Below, piece after piece: positions 1 to 7,890 of a stretch of DNA of 64,000 nucleotides; the stretch's first letter is position 1, and each line of letters starts with the position of its first letter. Under the pieces are notes generated by a model. The model was not told where the DNA came from, ran no database searches, and saw only the letters and a list, made by a program, of their open reading frames with translations. The stretch comes from Eubacterium sp. GTDB taxonomy: Bacteria; Bacillota; Clostridia; Oscillospirales; Acutalibacteraceae. Made by a program: the position numbers and the translations under genes. Location: positions 1 to 64,000 of the forward strand of contig DVEP01000026.1 in the NCBI GenBank assembly GCA_015655975.1, given 5' to 3'.

Positions 1-48
1 AACATAACTCGAACCAACGACAGTAAGCTCCAAATCTTTGATTTGGGA

Positions 49-71
49 AAAACAGTCCTGTGGACTGTTTT
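49..71. other. Perfect 10-bp stem-loop near the left edge
   Basis: AAAACAGTCC pairs perfectly with GGACTGTTTT around a TGT loop. The right arm ends in TTTT, so it could end transcription arriving from the left. No gene is visible between the window start and here that it clearly belongs to. Confidence 0.5.
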
Positions 72-86
72 GTAGCTTATTGCAGA

Positions 87-105
87 ACTTAAACGAGTCC
101 AACTT
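87..105 (+). repeat. Direct repeat copy 1 (ACTTAAACGAGT-type)
   Basis: ACTTAAACGAGTCCAACTT matches the motif at 632-650 at 17 of 19 positions. It lies between the two hairpins at the left edge. Confidence 0.4.
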
Positions 106-118
106 TGAGAACTACGAT

Positions 119-150
119 GCCTTACAGCAATTCTGTTGTGAGGCTTTTTT
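119..150 (+). terminator. Rho-independent terminator
   Basis: An 11-bp stem (GCCTTACAGCA with TGTTGTGAGGC, three G-U pairs) closes on an ATTC loop and is followed by six T. It probably ends a transcript whose gene lies left of the window. Confidence 0.7.
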
Positions 151-978
151 CTTGCCTTAAAGATTTAAATTAAATAACGGGATCGTCTATTCAAAAGCAT
201 TAGGGTGTATATGATTTTTTTGGTCATTATATGCCATTTTTGTTTGTATTTTAAAATTAAGAATGAAATATATTTATATTGAAACATATTTTACAGATTT
301 TCCTATGGAAATGCAGATAACAAGGAATACGGATTAAGCACGCTAAAATTTATCATTTGGAAAATCATTCTGTCAACAATTTAAACTGCTAATAAATATT
401 TCTATGGAGTAAATATATTAGTAACCACTTATATTATAACTGAAATATTTTATTAATAATGAAATAGCGTCCTGATAAATTCTTAATTACAAAAACACAA
501 AAAACATTATCATAACATAGATTTAATAATATTGTGTTTTTTAACCCTATATTTATCAAAACTTTTTGGCACAGTATTTATTAGAAAAATACGATATTTA
601 GTTCTATTTCTTAAAAGCATTTATTTTCAGTACTTAAACGAGTTTAACTTAAGCGTTCTAAAGGATTGCTATTTGCAGTTACTTTTTTAATTGAATTGTT
701 ATGATTTATGTTTTTCAATTGTTGAGATTACAACAGTTCGCAGCGTGAATAACGAAAAAACAAATATGACGAAGTGCAGAGCGTTGCGTATCAGTAAAAG
801 TTACAATACTGTTGATTATCAGTTCTCTATTAAAACTACTTACGAAAATAGCCAAATTTTGAAATTTTTAACCAAATATACTTTTTATTTATTCATTTGA
901 ATTTTATTTAAAAATATCGTATGATATTAAGAGAAATTAAATAGATAAATGAAAATTTTTTTATATTTAGGTGTCTGT
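151..978. other. AT-rich gap without a supportable gene
   Basis: This 828-base stretch is very AT-rich, with stops in all frames. The longest frame, 691-900 on the plus strand (69 codons), has no recognisable motif, no good ribosome binding site and no homologue I know. I see only the repeated motif at 632-650. The neighbouring broken genes suggest that this is decayed DNA. Confidence 0.5.
632..650 (+). repeat. Direct repeat copy 2, with palindromic core
   Basis: ACTTAAACGAGTTTAACTT is the second copy of the motif at 87-105. Here the core TTAAAC-GA-GTTTAA is a perfect inverted repeat. It could be an operator or an element end; nothing nearby decides. Confidence 0.4.
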
Positions 979-1452
979 ATGGATAAAATTAAATGGTTAT
1001 TTTTTGATATTGGCTCAACTTTAGTAGATGAAACCGCGATTGTACGGTGAGTTTGAAAAACTATATCCTGAGACAAAATCAATGTTGGAATCATTGTCTG
1101 AAAAATATAAATTGGGAATAATTGCAAATCAAAATGCTGGCACAAAAACACGGCTCAAAAATTGGAATATAGATAAATATTTTGATATTGTAATTACTTC
1201 TGCTGAATGCGGATGCGCTAAGCCTGATTTAAAAATTTTCAAAATGGCTCTTGAACAGGAAATTGTACAACGGATGAATGCGTTATGATAGGCGACAGAA
1301 TAGATAATGATATTGCTCCTGCAAAGCAGTTAGGAATGAAAACTGTTTGGGTGCGTCAAGGATTTTCCAAATATCAAAGTGCAAAAAGTGTTAGTGTACA
1401 ACCGAATTTTATTGTTGATAAGGTATCTGAATTAGTTAAAATATTTAAATGA
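979..1452 (+). pseudogene. Broken HAD-superfamily phosphatase gene
   Basis: Pieces of one HAD hydrolase lie in order but in different frames. At 979 a frame reads MDKIKWLFFDIGSTLVDE, which holds HAD motif I, and stops at about 1050. From about 1028 a second frame carries LGIIANQ (motif II region) and AKPDLKIF (motif III lysine). From about 1285 a third frame reads MIGDRIDNDI (motif IV, GDxxxND) and runs to the stop at 1450-1452. The cap domain normally found between motifs I and II is missing. An intact enzyme of this type would be over 200 residues and would remove phosphate from small metabolites in the cytosol. At least two frame changes plus a deletion make this a dead gene. The family is clear; the substrate is unknowable. 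Confidence 0.8.
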
Positions 1453-1540
1453 AATATATAAATATGTCAAAGTATTAAAAGTGCTAAAACAACTATATGC
1501 GATATTGATTTTTTTAGAAAATCATCTGCAAAATAAAATG

Positions 1541-1744
1541 ATGAAAAAATGTTTATACTTTGATAATTGCTGTGTGGACTGCAATTTACCGATGGCAGTA
1601 TGATTAATATTGACACCATGCAGTGAAAAGCAATATGTACCATCCTTCGGATTTGATTATCTTATTTATAATGCACCGTTTAATTTGCGACCTTGTTTTG
1701 AATGGCAATACGGCAGTATAACCGAAAACGATTATAGAATATAA
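1541..1744 (+). pseudogene. Remnant resembling a small DUF6061-type protein
   Basis: Three short frames joined by frameshifts spell a recognisable small protein: MKKCLYFDN at 1541, then LQFTDGSMINIDTM, then a run around DLVLNGN and YNAPFN near 1650-1710. From memory this resembles the short DUF6061 proteins carried by conjugative elements and plasmids of gut Firmicutes. Those proteins have a DGSxIxIDT motif and a YNxP...DLxLNG end. No frame is open across it, so it is not functional. The match is by recall only. If correct, it marks the neighbourhood as former mobile-element DNA. Confidence 0.45.
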
Positions 1745-1758
1745 AAGTCCTGCACCTA

Positions 1759-1787
1759 TTGACAAAACAAAAAGTTAGTGATATAAT
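1759..1787 (+). promoter_or_regulatory. Sigma-A promoter of the trp leader
   Basis: TTGACA (1759-1764) and TATAAT (1782-1787) are separated by exactly 17 bases, a consensus vegetative promoter. Transcription should begin near 1794, just upstream of the T-box. Confidence 0.85.
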
Positions 1788-1794
1788 GATTAAA

Positions 1795-2084
1795 ATTTGA
1801 TACATCAAACCGTTGAAGCGGAGATAACGGCAATGATGCCTTTACAGAGAGTCTGCGATGCTGAGAGTCAGGCAAGAAACAAGTTGTCAAATGGACCGCT
1901 GAGGGCGCAGTCAAATGTGGTATTCACAAAGTATTCTGCGACGTTGTAGGCAGACGTCATTTGCCGGGGATATGTTGGTATCCTGTTAAGTGCGTAGGGT
2001 CATTCCTATGAATCAAGGTGGCACCGCGGATAAGTGTTTTTATTCGTCCTTGACAGAGAGTATATTTCTGTCAAGGACGTTTTT
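1795..2084 (+). promoter_or_regulatory. T-box leader, probably tRNA-Trp specific
   Basis: The conserved T-box AAGGTGGCACCGCGG is at 2015-2029. It is followed by a 13-bp terminator stem (2045-2057 with 2067-2079) and a T run. Upstream are stem I-like sequences with AGAG repeats and the run ATGGACCGCTGAGGG. Its TGG at 1892-1894 is the likely specifier codon. In this class uncharged tRNA binds the specifier and the T-box bulge, stabilises an antiterminator and lets RNA polymerase continue. The downstream genes are all trp genes, which agrees with a Trp specifier. The specifier was placed by eye, not by folding. Confidence 0.88.
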
Positions 2085-2093
2085 GTTTTATGG

Positions 2094-2127
2094 GACTCCT
2101 TTGACTGAGTAAAAGGTCAAGGGAGTC
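2094..2127 (+). terminator. Second terminator-like hairpin in the trp leader
   Basis: GACTCCTTTGAC (2094-2105) pairs with GTCAAGGGAGTC (2116-2127), 12 bp with one G-U, and TTTACCTTTTT follows. It lies 15 bases after the T-box terminator and shares its GTCAAGG right-arm core, so the two stems could exchange arms. Confidence 0.6.
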
Positions 2128-2151
2128 TTTACCTTTTTCAGAGGTTGCGAT

Positions 2152-2229
2152 ATGCTGTATATAAAATGTTGGTGGCGCAATGTGCGCCGTAAATTGAATT
2201 GTAATCGTACTGTCAAATTATCAACTTAG
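2152..2229 (+). CDS. Putative Trp-codon leader peptide upstream of trpE
   Basis: This is a 25-codon frame starting MLYIKCWWRNV. Two adjacent TGG codons are at 2170-2175 and the TAG stop is at 2227-2229. AGAGG at 2140-2144, 7 bases before the ATG, is a usable ribosome binding site. A 6-bp hairpin (GGCGCA 2174-2179 with TGCGCC 2183-2188) overlaps and directly follows the second Trp codon. The stop lies only 9 bases before the trpE ribosome binding site (2239-2243), so a terminating ribosome would cover that site. This arrangement matches the B. subtilis anti-TRAP leader peptide. There, complete translation of a Trp-rich peptide blocks the next gene, and stalling for lack of charged tRNA-Trp frees it. 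That the peptide is made and works this way here is inference; a chance frame is possible. Confidence 0.5.
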   Translation: MLYIKCWWRNVRRKLNCNRTVKLST

Positions 2230-2251
2230 TTTATCATTGGAGGAACCAATT

Positions 2252-3718
2252 ATGAAAATTCAGCCGACTTTAGATGAAGTTAAAAAAATCGCAGCAATTG
2301 GTTATTATAGCGTATTACCGGTCAGCCTTGAAATCCTTTCGGACTTCACTACACCTATTGAAACCATGAAAATTCTGAAAAATGTATCTACTCATTGCTA
2401 TATGCTGGAATCCGCGCAGTCAAGTGAAAAGTGGGGGCGCTATACATTCCTCGGATTTGACCCGAAAATGGAAATCACTTGCATTGACGGCGAAATGAAA
2501 ATCGGCAATCTCAAGGTTAAGACAGAAAACCCATCCGACTATCTCCGTCAGATTCTTGCCGATTACAAAAGTCCTCGTTTCAATTATCTTCCTTCCTTTA
2601 CAGGCGGTCTTGTCGGATACTTCTCCTATGACTATCTAACCTATAGCGAGCCGACTGTTAAATGCGATATGGAAGATACCGAGGCATTTAAGGATGTTGA
2701 CCTGATGCTCTTTGATAAAGTTATCGCTTTCGATCATCTCCGACAGAAGATTATTCTCATTGTAAATATGTCTTTGGATGAGCCGGAAATCGGTTACAAC
2801 AAAGCAGTTATGGAATTGAAACAGCTCGAAGAACTTTTGAAACACGGCGAAAAGATAAATGAACCCAGTGGCAAACTGCTTGGCGAAGTTACGCCGTTGT
2901 TTGACAAAGAGCAATTCTGTGACATGGCAGAAAAAGCAAAGCATCATATTCGCGAGGGTGATATTTTCCAGATTGTGCTTTCCAATCGCCTGTGTGCGAA
3001 TTTTGAGGGAAGTCTCTTGAATACCTACCGTGTGCTTCGCACAATCAATCCGTCACCGTATATGTTTTATTTTTCAGGAACGGATGTTGAGGTTGCGGGG
3101 GCGTCTCCCGAAACGCTGGTCAAGTTGGAAAATGGTGTGCTGCACACTTTCCCACTTGCAGGAACAAGACCGAGAGGCAAAACTGAGGAAGAAGACAAAG
3201 CCCTCGAAGCAGAGTTGCTTGCTGATGAAAAGGAACTTGCCGAACACAATATGCTGGTCGATTTAGGACGAAACGATCTCGGAAAAATAAGCAAGTTCGG
3301 TACTGTAAAGGTCGAAAAGTTACATTCTGTTGAACGCTTTTCCCATGTTATGCACATCGGTTCTATAGTGCGTGGTGAGATAAGCGAAAATCACGATGCA
3401 TTGGATGCTGTTGAGGCGGTATTACCTGCAGGAACACTTTCAGGTGCGCCGAAGATTAGAGCTTGTCGGTTGATTGGAGAACTTGAAAACAACAAGCGTG
3501 GCATATATGGCGGTGCCATTGGCTATATCGACTTCACGGGAAATATGGATACCTGTATTGCCATCCGCATTGCCTATAAAAAGAACGGTAAGGTATTTGT
3601 GAGAAGCGGAGCCGGAATTGTGTCAGATTCCGTACCTGAAAAGGAATTTGAAGAGTGTATGAACAAAGCCAAAGCATCGCTCAAAGCGTTAGAACTTGCA
3701 CAGGAGGCAGAATTATGA
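2252..3718 (+). CDS. trpE: Anthranilate synthase component I
   Basis: TrpE makes anthranilate from chorismate, using ammonia from TrpG; it is the first step of tryptophan synthesis. The 488-residue product has the usual length. The MLES-type element near residue 53 (the LLES feedback-binding motif) suggests tryptophan inhibition. Chorismate-binding motifs include GDIFQIVLS, FPLAGTRPRG, DLGRNDLGKI and GTLSGAPKI, and the end carries the conserved RSGAGIV. The start at ATG 2252 follows GGAGG at 2239-2243. A TTG at 2237 in the same frame overlaps that site and is unlikely to be used. The stop overlaps the trpG start (ATGA), so the two are translationally coupled. Expression should depend on the T-box and perhaps on the Trp-codon leader frame upstream. 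Confidence 0.97.
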   Translation: MKIQPTLDEVKKIAAIGYYSVLPVSLEILSDFTTPIETMKILKNVSTHCYMLESAQSSEKWGRYTFLGFDPKMEITCIDGEMKIGNLKVKTENPSDYLRQILADYKSPRFNYLPSFTGGLVGYFSYDYLTYSEPTVKCDMEDTEAFKDVDLMLFDKVIAFDHLRQKIILIVNMSLDEPEIGYNKAVMELKQLEELLKHGEKINEPSGKLLGEVTPLFDKEQFCDMAEKAKHHIREGDIFQIVLSNRLCANFEGSLLNTYRVLRTINPSPYMFYFSGTDVEVAGASPETLVKLENGVLHTFPLAGTRPRGKTEEEDKALEAELLADEKELAEHNMLVDLGRNDLGKISKFGTVKVEKLHSVERFSHVMHIGSIVRGEISENHDALDAVEAVLPAGTLSGAPKIRACRLIGELENNKRGIYGGAIGYIDFTGNMDTCIAIRIAYKKNGKVFVRSGAGIVSDSVPEKEFEECMNKAKASLKALELAQEAEL

Positions 3719-4284
3719 TTCTTCTGATAGATAACTACGACAGCTTTTCCTATAATCTCTTTCAACTTATCGGCGAGATTGAGACAGATATCAAGGTCAT
3801 CCGCAACGATGAAATGACAATAGAAGAAATTAAGAAATTGAACCCGACCCGCATTATTCTATCTCCCGGTCCGGGCAGACCGGAAGATGCAGGGATGATT
3901 GTTGAAGCGGCAAAAGCACTCGGGAAGGACATTCCCATTTTCGGCGTTTGTCTCGGTCATCAGGCAATTTGTACGGCATTCGGTGCGACTGTTACCTATG
4001 CAAAGGAACTAATACACGGCAAACAGTCAGATGTGAAATTTGACACAGATTGCCTGCTATTCAAAGATTGTCCTCAAGTTGCTCCTGTTGCACGGTATCA
4101 TTCCCTTGCGGCAGATGCCGACACCATTCCCGAAGAACTAAAAATAACAGCACTTACCACAGATGGGGAGGTAATGGCGGTACAGCACAAAGCGTATCCC
4201 ATTTACGGCGTACAATTCCATCCCGAATCCATTATGACGCCGTACGGAAAGCAGATGCTGTATAATTTCATAAAGGAGATATGA
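3715..4284 (+). CDS. trpG: Anthranilate synthase component II (glutamine amidotransferase)
   Basis: This 189-residue class I glutamine amidotransferase supplies ammonia to TrpE. Visible motifs are DNYDSFSYNL at the start, SPGPGRPEDAG (oxyanion region), GVCLGHQA with the nucleophilic cysteine, and QFHPES with the catalytic His and Glu. It is a stand-alone subunit, not fused to TrpD as in enterobacteria. The ATG at 3715 overlaps the trpE stop by 4 bases. Such subunits may also serve PabB in folate synthesis; no pabB is visible here. Confidence 0.96.
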   Translation: MILLIDNYDSFSYNLFQLIGEIETDIKVIRNDEMTIEEIKKLNPTRIILSPGPGRPEDAGMIVEAAKALGKDIPIFGVCLGHQAICTAFGATVTYAKELIHGKQSDVKFDTDCLLFKDCPQVAPVARYHSLAADADTIPEELKITALTTDGEVMAVQHKAYPIYGVQFHPESIMTPYGKQMLYNFIKEI

Positions 4285-4287
4285 GTC

Positions 4288-5319
4288 ATGATTAAAGAAA
4301 CTATTGTAAAGATTGTAAATAAAGAAGACCTGACCTATGATGAAGCATACACCGTGATGAATGAAATCATGAGCGGTGAAACTTCTTCCACACAGAATGC
4401 CGCTTTTCTTGCCGCTCTGTCCACCAAAAGTGCCAGAGCTGAGACCACAGACGAGATTGCAGGCTGTGCGGCTGCTATGAGAGCGCACGCAACAAAGGTT
4501 GAGACCGGTATGGAACTTTTTGAGATTGTCGGAACAGGCGGTGACAATGCTCACAGTTTCAATATTTCCACTACCTCTGCTCTTGTTGCTGCTGCAAGCG
4601 GTATGAAAGTCGCAAAACACGGCAACAGAGCTGCCTCATCACAGTGTGGAACAGCAGATTGTCTGGAAGCTCTCGGTGTAAATATTCAGCAGAGTCCCGC
4701 AAGATGTATTGAACTTCTGAACGAGGTCGGCATGTGTTTCTTCTTCGCACAGAAATATCATACCTCTATGAAATATGTGGGTTCTATCCGAAAGGAACTT
4801 GGCTTCCGTACCGTGTTCAATATTCTCGGACCTCTTACAAATCCAGGTACACCGTCCATGCAGCTTCTCGGTGTGTATGATGATTATCTTGTTGAACCGC
4901 TGGCACAGGTTTTAATCAATCTTGGTATCAAACGAGGTATGGTTGTGTACGGTCAGGATAAACTGGATGAAATCTCAATGAGCGCACCAACTAAAATCTG
5001 CGAGATTCGTGACGGCTGGTTCAAGTCCTATGTGATTGCACCGGAAGACTTCGGTTTTGAACGCTGTACTAAAGAAGACCTAAAGGGAGGCACACCGGAG
5101 GAAAACGCCAAAATCACGCTTGCTGTCTTAAGAGGTGAAAAAGGGCATAAGAGAAATGCTGTTCTTATGAATGCAGGCGCAGCACTCTATATCGGCGGCA
5201 AGACTGACAGTATGAAAGACGGTATCGCACTTGCCGCAGAGATTATTGATTCAGGTAAGGCACTTGAAACATTGAATAAACTTATTGAAGTCAGCAACCG
5301 TCCGGAGGCAGAGATATGA
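4288..5319 (+). CDS. trpD: Anthranilate phosphoribosyltransferase
   Basis: TrpD joins anthranilate to PRPP, giving phosphoribosyl-anthranilate. The 343-residue product has the family's usual length. GTGGDNAHSFNISTTSA is the PRPP-binding glycine-rich loop near residue 83, followed by KHGNRAASS and later the conserved NPGTPSMQLLGVY region. It starts 3 bases after the trpG stop with AAGGAGAT in front and ends overlapping trpC by ATGA. Confidence 0.96.
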   Translation: MIKETIVKIVNKEDLTYDEAYTVMNEIMSGETSSTQNAAFLAALSTKSARAETTDEIAGCAAAMRAHATKVETGMELFEIVGTGGDNAHSFNISTTSALVAAASGMKVAKHGNRAASSQCGTADCLEALGVNIQQSPARCIELLNEVGMCFFFAQKYHTSMKYVGSIRKELGFRTVFNILGPLTNPGTPSMQLLGVYDDYLVEPLAQVLINLGIKRGMVVYGQDKLDEISMSAPTKICEIRDGWFKSYVIAPEDFGFERCTKEDLKGGTPEENAKITLAVLRGEKGHKRNAVLMNAGAALYIGGKTDSMKDGIALAAEIIDSGKALETLNKLIEVSNRPEAEI

Positions 5320-6098
5320 CGATTCTCGATAGGCTTGCCGAATACGCTCGTGAGCGTACCGAACAAGCAAAAATGAAAATACCGCTTGAAGAAATCAAGC
5401 GACAGGCTTTATCTCTCCCAAAAGGCTCTTTCGCATTTGAAAATGCACTGAATAAAACGGGCATTTCCTTTATTTGTGAGTGCAAAAAGGCATCTCCCTC
5501 AAAAGGATTGATAGTTCCTGATTTTCCGTATCTGCAGATTGCAAAGGAGTACGAAGTGGCAGGAGCAGACTGTATTTCCGTGCTGACAGAACCGAAATGG
5601 TTTCTCGGAAGCGACGAGTATCTGAAAGAAATCGCTTGCGCTGTTTCCATACCTTGTCTGAGAAAAGACTTTACAGTAGATGAATATATGCTCTACGAGG
5701 CAAAGGTGCTTGGCGCATCGGCGGTACTGCTCATTGCCTCTATCCTGAGCGAAAATCAAATTAAGGAGTATATCGGCATCTGCGATGAACTTGGGCTTTC
5801 TGCTTTGGTTGAGACGCACGATAAAGCAGAAGTCAGCTCATCAATTAAAGCAGGAGCAAGAATTATTGGTGTCAACAACCGTAATCTCAAAGATTTTTCT
5901 GTAGATACGGACAATAGCCGCAGGCTAAGAGAGTTGATTCCTCGTGATGTACTGTTTGTTTCCGAAAGCGGTGTTAGTACCTCTGATGATGTGGCAAAAC
6001 TCCGTGAAATCGGTGTGGATGCTGTTTTAATCGGTGAAACCCTTATGAGAGCGCCGAACAAAAAAGCCAAACTCGATGAACTGCGAGGTGGGGTATGA
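5316..6098 (+). CDS. trpC: Indole-3-glycerol phosphate synthase
   Basis: TrpC closes the indole ring, converting CdRP to indole-3-glycerol phosphate. The 260 residues form a single TIM barrel. Landmarks are ECKKASPSKG (substrate-binding lysines), LTEPKWFLGS, LRKDFTVDEYMLYEA, the glutamate in LVETHD, and GVNNRNLKDFSVD. The phosphate-binding SESGVST and LIGETLMR close the fold. It is not fused to TrpF here. It overlaps both neighbours by 4 bases. Confidence 0.96.
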   Translation: MTILDRLAEYARERTEQAKMKIPLEEIKRQALSLPKGSFAFENALNKTGISFICECKKASPSKGLIVPDFPYLQIAKEYEVAGADCISVLTEPKWFLGSDEYLKEIACAVSIPCLRKDFTVDEYMLYEAKVLGASAVLLIASILSENQIKEYIGICDELGLSALVETHDKAEVSSSIKAGARIIGVNNRNLKDFSVDTDNSRRLRELIPRDVLFVSESGVSTSDDVAKLREIGVDAVLIGETLMRAPNKKAKLDELRGGV

Positions 6099-6703
6099 CT
6101 AAAATCAAACTTTGCGGACTTTCCCGACCTTGTGATATAGAGGCTGCGAACGAACTAAACCCCGACTATATCGGATTCGTTTTTGCATCGAAAAGCAAGC
6201 GCTATGTAACATACGAAAAAGCGACGGAGTTGAAAAGATTTCTTTCGCTCAACATTCAAGCAGTCGGTGTATTTGTAAATGAACATCCGCAAAATGTCGC
6301 AAAACTATTGCAAAACGGCATTATCGACATAGCGCAACTTCACGGTGATGAGGACGAAGAATATATTACACAGTTGCGACTGCTCACAGATAAGCCACTC
6401 ATCAAGGCTTTTCGCATTGAAACTGAGAATGATATAAAAAATGCGAAACAAAGTACGGCGGATTATATACTGCTTGATTCCGGTGCAGGTACGGGGACGG
6501 TATTTGATTGGGGTCTCGTGAAAAGTATCAGAAGACCGTATTTTCTCGCCGGAGGTCTTGAACCTGTAAACGCGGTAAATGCGGTCAAAGCACTCCATCC
6601 GTTTGCAGTCGATGTCAGCTCCGGAATTGAAACCAATGGAGTAAAAGATAAAATAAAAATGGCAGAATTTGTATCCGCTGTCAGAAAGGAAGATAGATTA
6701 TGA
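6095..6703 (+). CDS. trpF: Phosphoribosylanthranilate isomerase
   Basis: TrpF isomerises phosphoribosyl-anthranilate to CdRP, the step before TrpC even though the gene follows trpC. At 202 residues it is a compact TIM barrel. KLCGLSRPCDIEAANE carries the catalytic cysteine; IGFVFASKSKRYV, the aspartate in LLDSGAGTGTVFDW, and LAGGLEPVN with DVSSGIETNGVKD complete the signature. It overlaps trpC and trpB by 4 bases each. Confidence 0.95.
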   Translation: MTKIKLCGLSRPCDIEAANELNPDYIGFVFASKSKRYVTYEKATELKRFLSLNIQAVGVFVNEHPQNVAKLLQNGIIDIAQLHGDEDEEYITQLRLLTDKPLIKAFRIETENDIKNAKQSTADYILLDSGAGTGTVFDWGLVKSIRRPYFLAGGLEPVNAVNAVKALHPFAVDVSSGIETNGVKDKIKMAEFVSAVRKEDRL

Positions 6704-7890
6704 CAAATCCAAACGGACGCTTCGGTATTCACGGCGGTCAGTACATTCCGGAAACGCTGATGAATGCGGTCATTGAACTGGAAGAAGCGTATAATCACTA
6801 TAAAAACGATTCCGAATTTAACAGAGAACTTGCCGAACTTTTCAATGAATATGCAGGCAGACCATCAAGATTGTACTTTGCTGAGAAAATGACCAAAGAC
6901 CTCGGCGGTGCGAAAATTTATCTTAAACGCGAAGACCTAAACCACACGGGAGCGCATAAAATCAACAATGTACTCGGACAAGCACTTCTTGCAAAGAAGA
7001 TGGGCAAAACTCGGCTGATAGCTGAAACAGGAGCAGGTCAGCATGGTGTTGCAACAGCAACTGCCGCCGCACTGATGGGAATGGAATGCGTGGTATTCAT
7101 GGGCGAAGAAGATACCATTCGTCAAGCGCTTAATGTGTACCGTATGAGGCTGCTTGGAGCAGAGGTAATTCCCGTAAAGACAGGTACGGCAACTCTTAAG
7201 GACGCTGTATCGGAAGCCATGCGTGAATGGACCTCTCGTATTTCCGATACCCACTACTGTCTCGGTTCCGTTATGGGTCCTCATCCGTTTCCAACCATTG
7301 TTCGTGATTTTCAGTCAGTTATTTCCAAGGAAATTAAGGACCAGATACAAGAGAAAGAAGGCAGATTGCCCGATGCAGTCATAGCATGTGTAGGCGGCGG
7401 TTCTAACGCTATCGGCAGTTTCTATCATTTCATCAATGATGAAGGTGTAAGGCTTATTGGCTGTGAGGCGGCAGGCAGAGGTATTGATACCTTTGAGACA
7501 GCGGCAACCATTTCCACAGGAAAAGTTGGTATCTTTCACGGAATGAAATCTTACTTCTGTCAGGATAAGGACGGACAAATCGCTCCTGTTTATTCCATTT
7601 CTGCAGGACTAGATTACCCGGGTGTCGGTCCCGAACACGCTCATTTGTATGACATAGGCAGAGCACAGTATGTACCTGTCACGGACGACGAAGCGGTAAA
7701 CGCTTTTGAATATTTGGCGAAAACTGAGGGTATCATTCCTGCCATTGAATCGGCTCACGCAGTTGCGCACGCAATGAAGATTGCACCGACAATGGATAAA
7801 GACAAAATCATTGTAATCACCATATCAGGCAGAGGCGATAAGGATTGTGCAGCTATTGCCCGCTACAGAGGGGAGAATCTTTATGAGTAA
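6700..7890 (+). CDS. trpB: Tryptophan synthase beta chain
   Basis: This PLP enzyme condenses indole with serine to give tryptophan, working as an alpha2beta2 complex with TrpA. The 396 residues match canonical TrpB1. HTGAHKINNVLGQALLAK holds the PLP lysine, AETGAGQHGVATA the catalytic glutamate region, and CVGGGSNAIG the PLP phosphate site. The SGRGDKD end is typical. It shows none of the extra regions of TrpB2. The stop overlaps the trpA start by 8 bases. Confidence 0.97.
   Translation: MTNPNGRFGIHGGQYIPETLMNAVIELEEAYNHYKNDSEFNRELAELFNEYAGRPSRLYFAEKMTKDLGGAKIYLKREDLNHTGAHKINNVLGQALLAKKMGKTRLIAETGAGQHGVATATAAALMGMECVVFMGEEDTIRQALNVYRMRLLGAEVIPVKTGTATLKDAVSEAMREWTSRISDTHYCLGSVMGPHPFPTIVRDFQSVISKEIKDQIQEKEGRLPDAVIACVGGGSNAIGSFYHFINDEGVRLIGCEAAGRGIDTFETAATISTGKVGIFHGMKSYFCQDKDGQIAPVYSISAGLDYPGVGPEHAHLYDIGRAQYVPVTDDEAVNAFEYLAKTEGIIPAIESAHAVAHAMKIAPTMDKDKIIVITISGRGDKDCAAIARYRGENLYE

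Noticed and set aside
1..30. A T-arm-like CTCGAACC run suggesting a tRNA fragment at the left edge
   Set aside because: The flanking bases do not form a T stem or acceptor stem on either strand, and no anticodon arm is present.
691..900. A 69-codon plus-strand frame in the AT-rich gap
   Set aside because: No ribosome binding site, no motif, odd composition, and it lies among broken genes.
2166..2192. A short frame MLVAQCAP overlapping the Trp-codon leader frame
   Set aside because: It has no ribosome binding site and no regulatory codons; the WW frame fits better.
4138..4620. A 160-codon minus-strand frame
   Set aside because: It is the reverse shadow of trpG and trpD, whose conserved motifs are certain.
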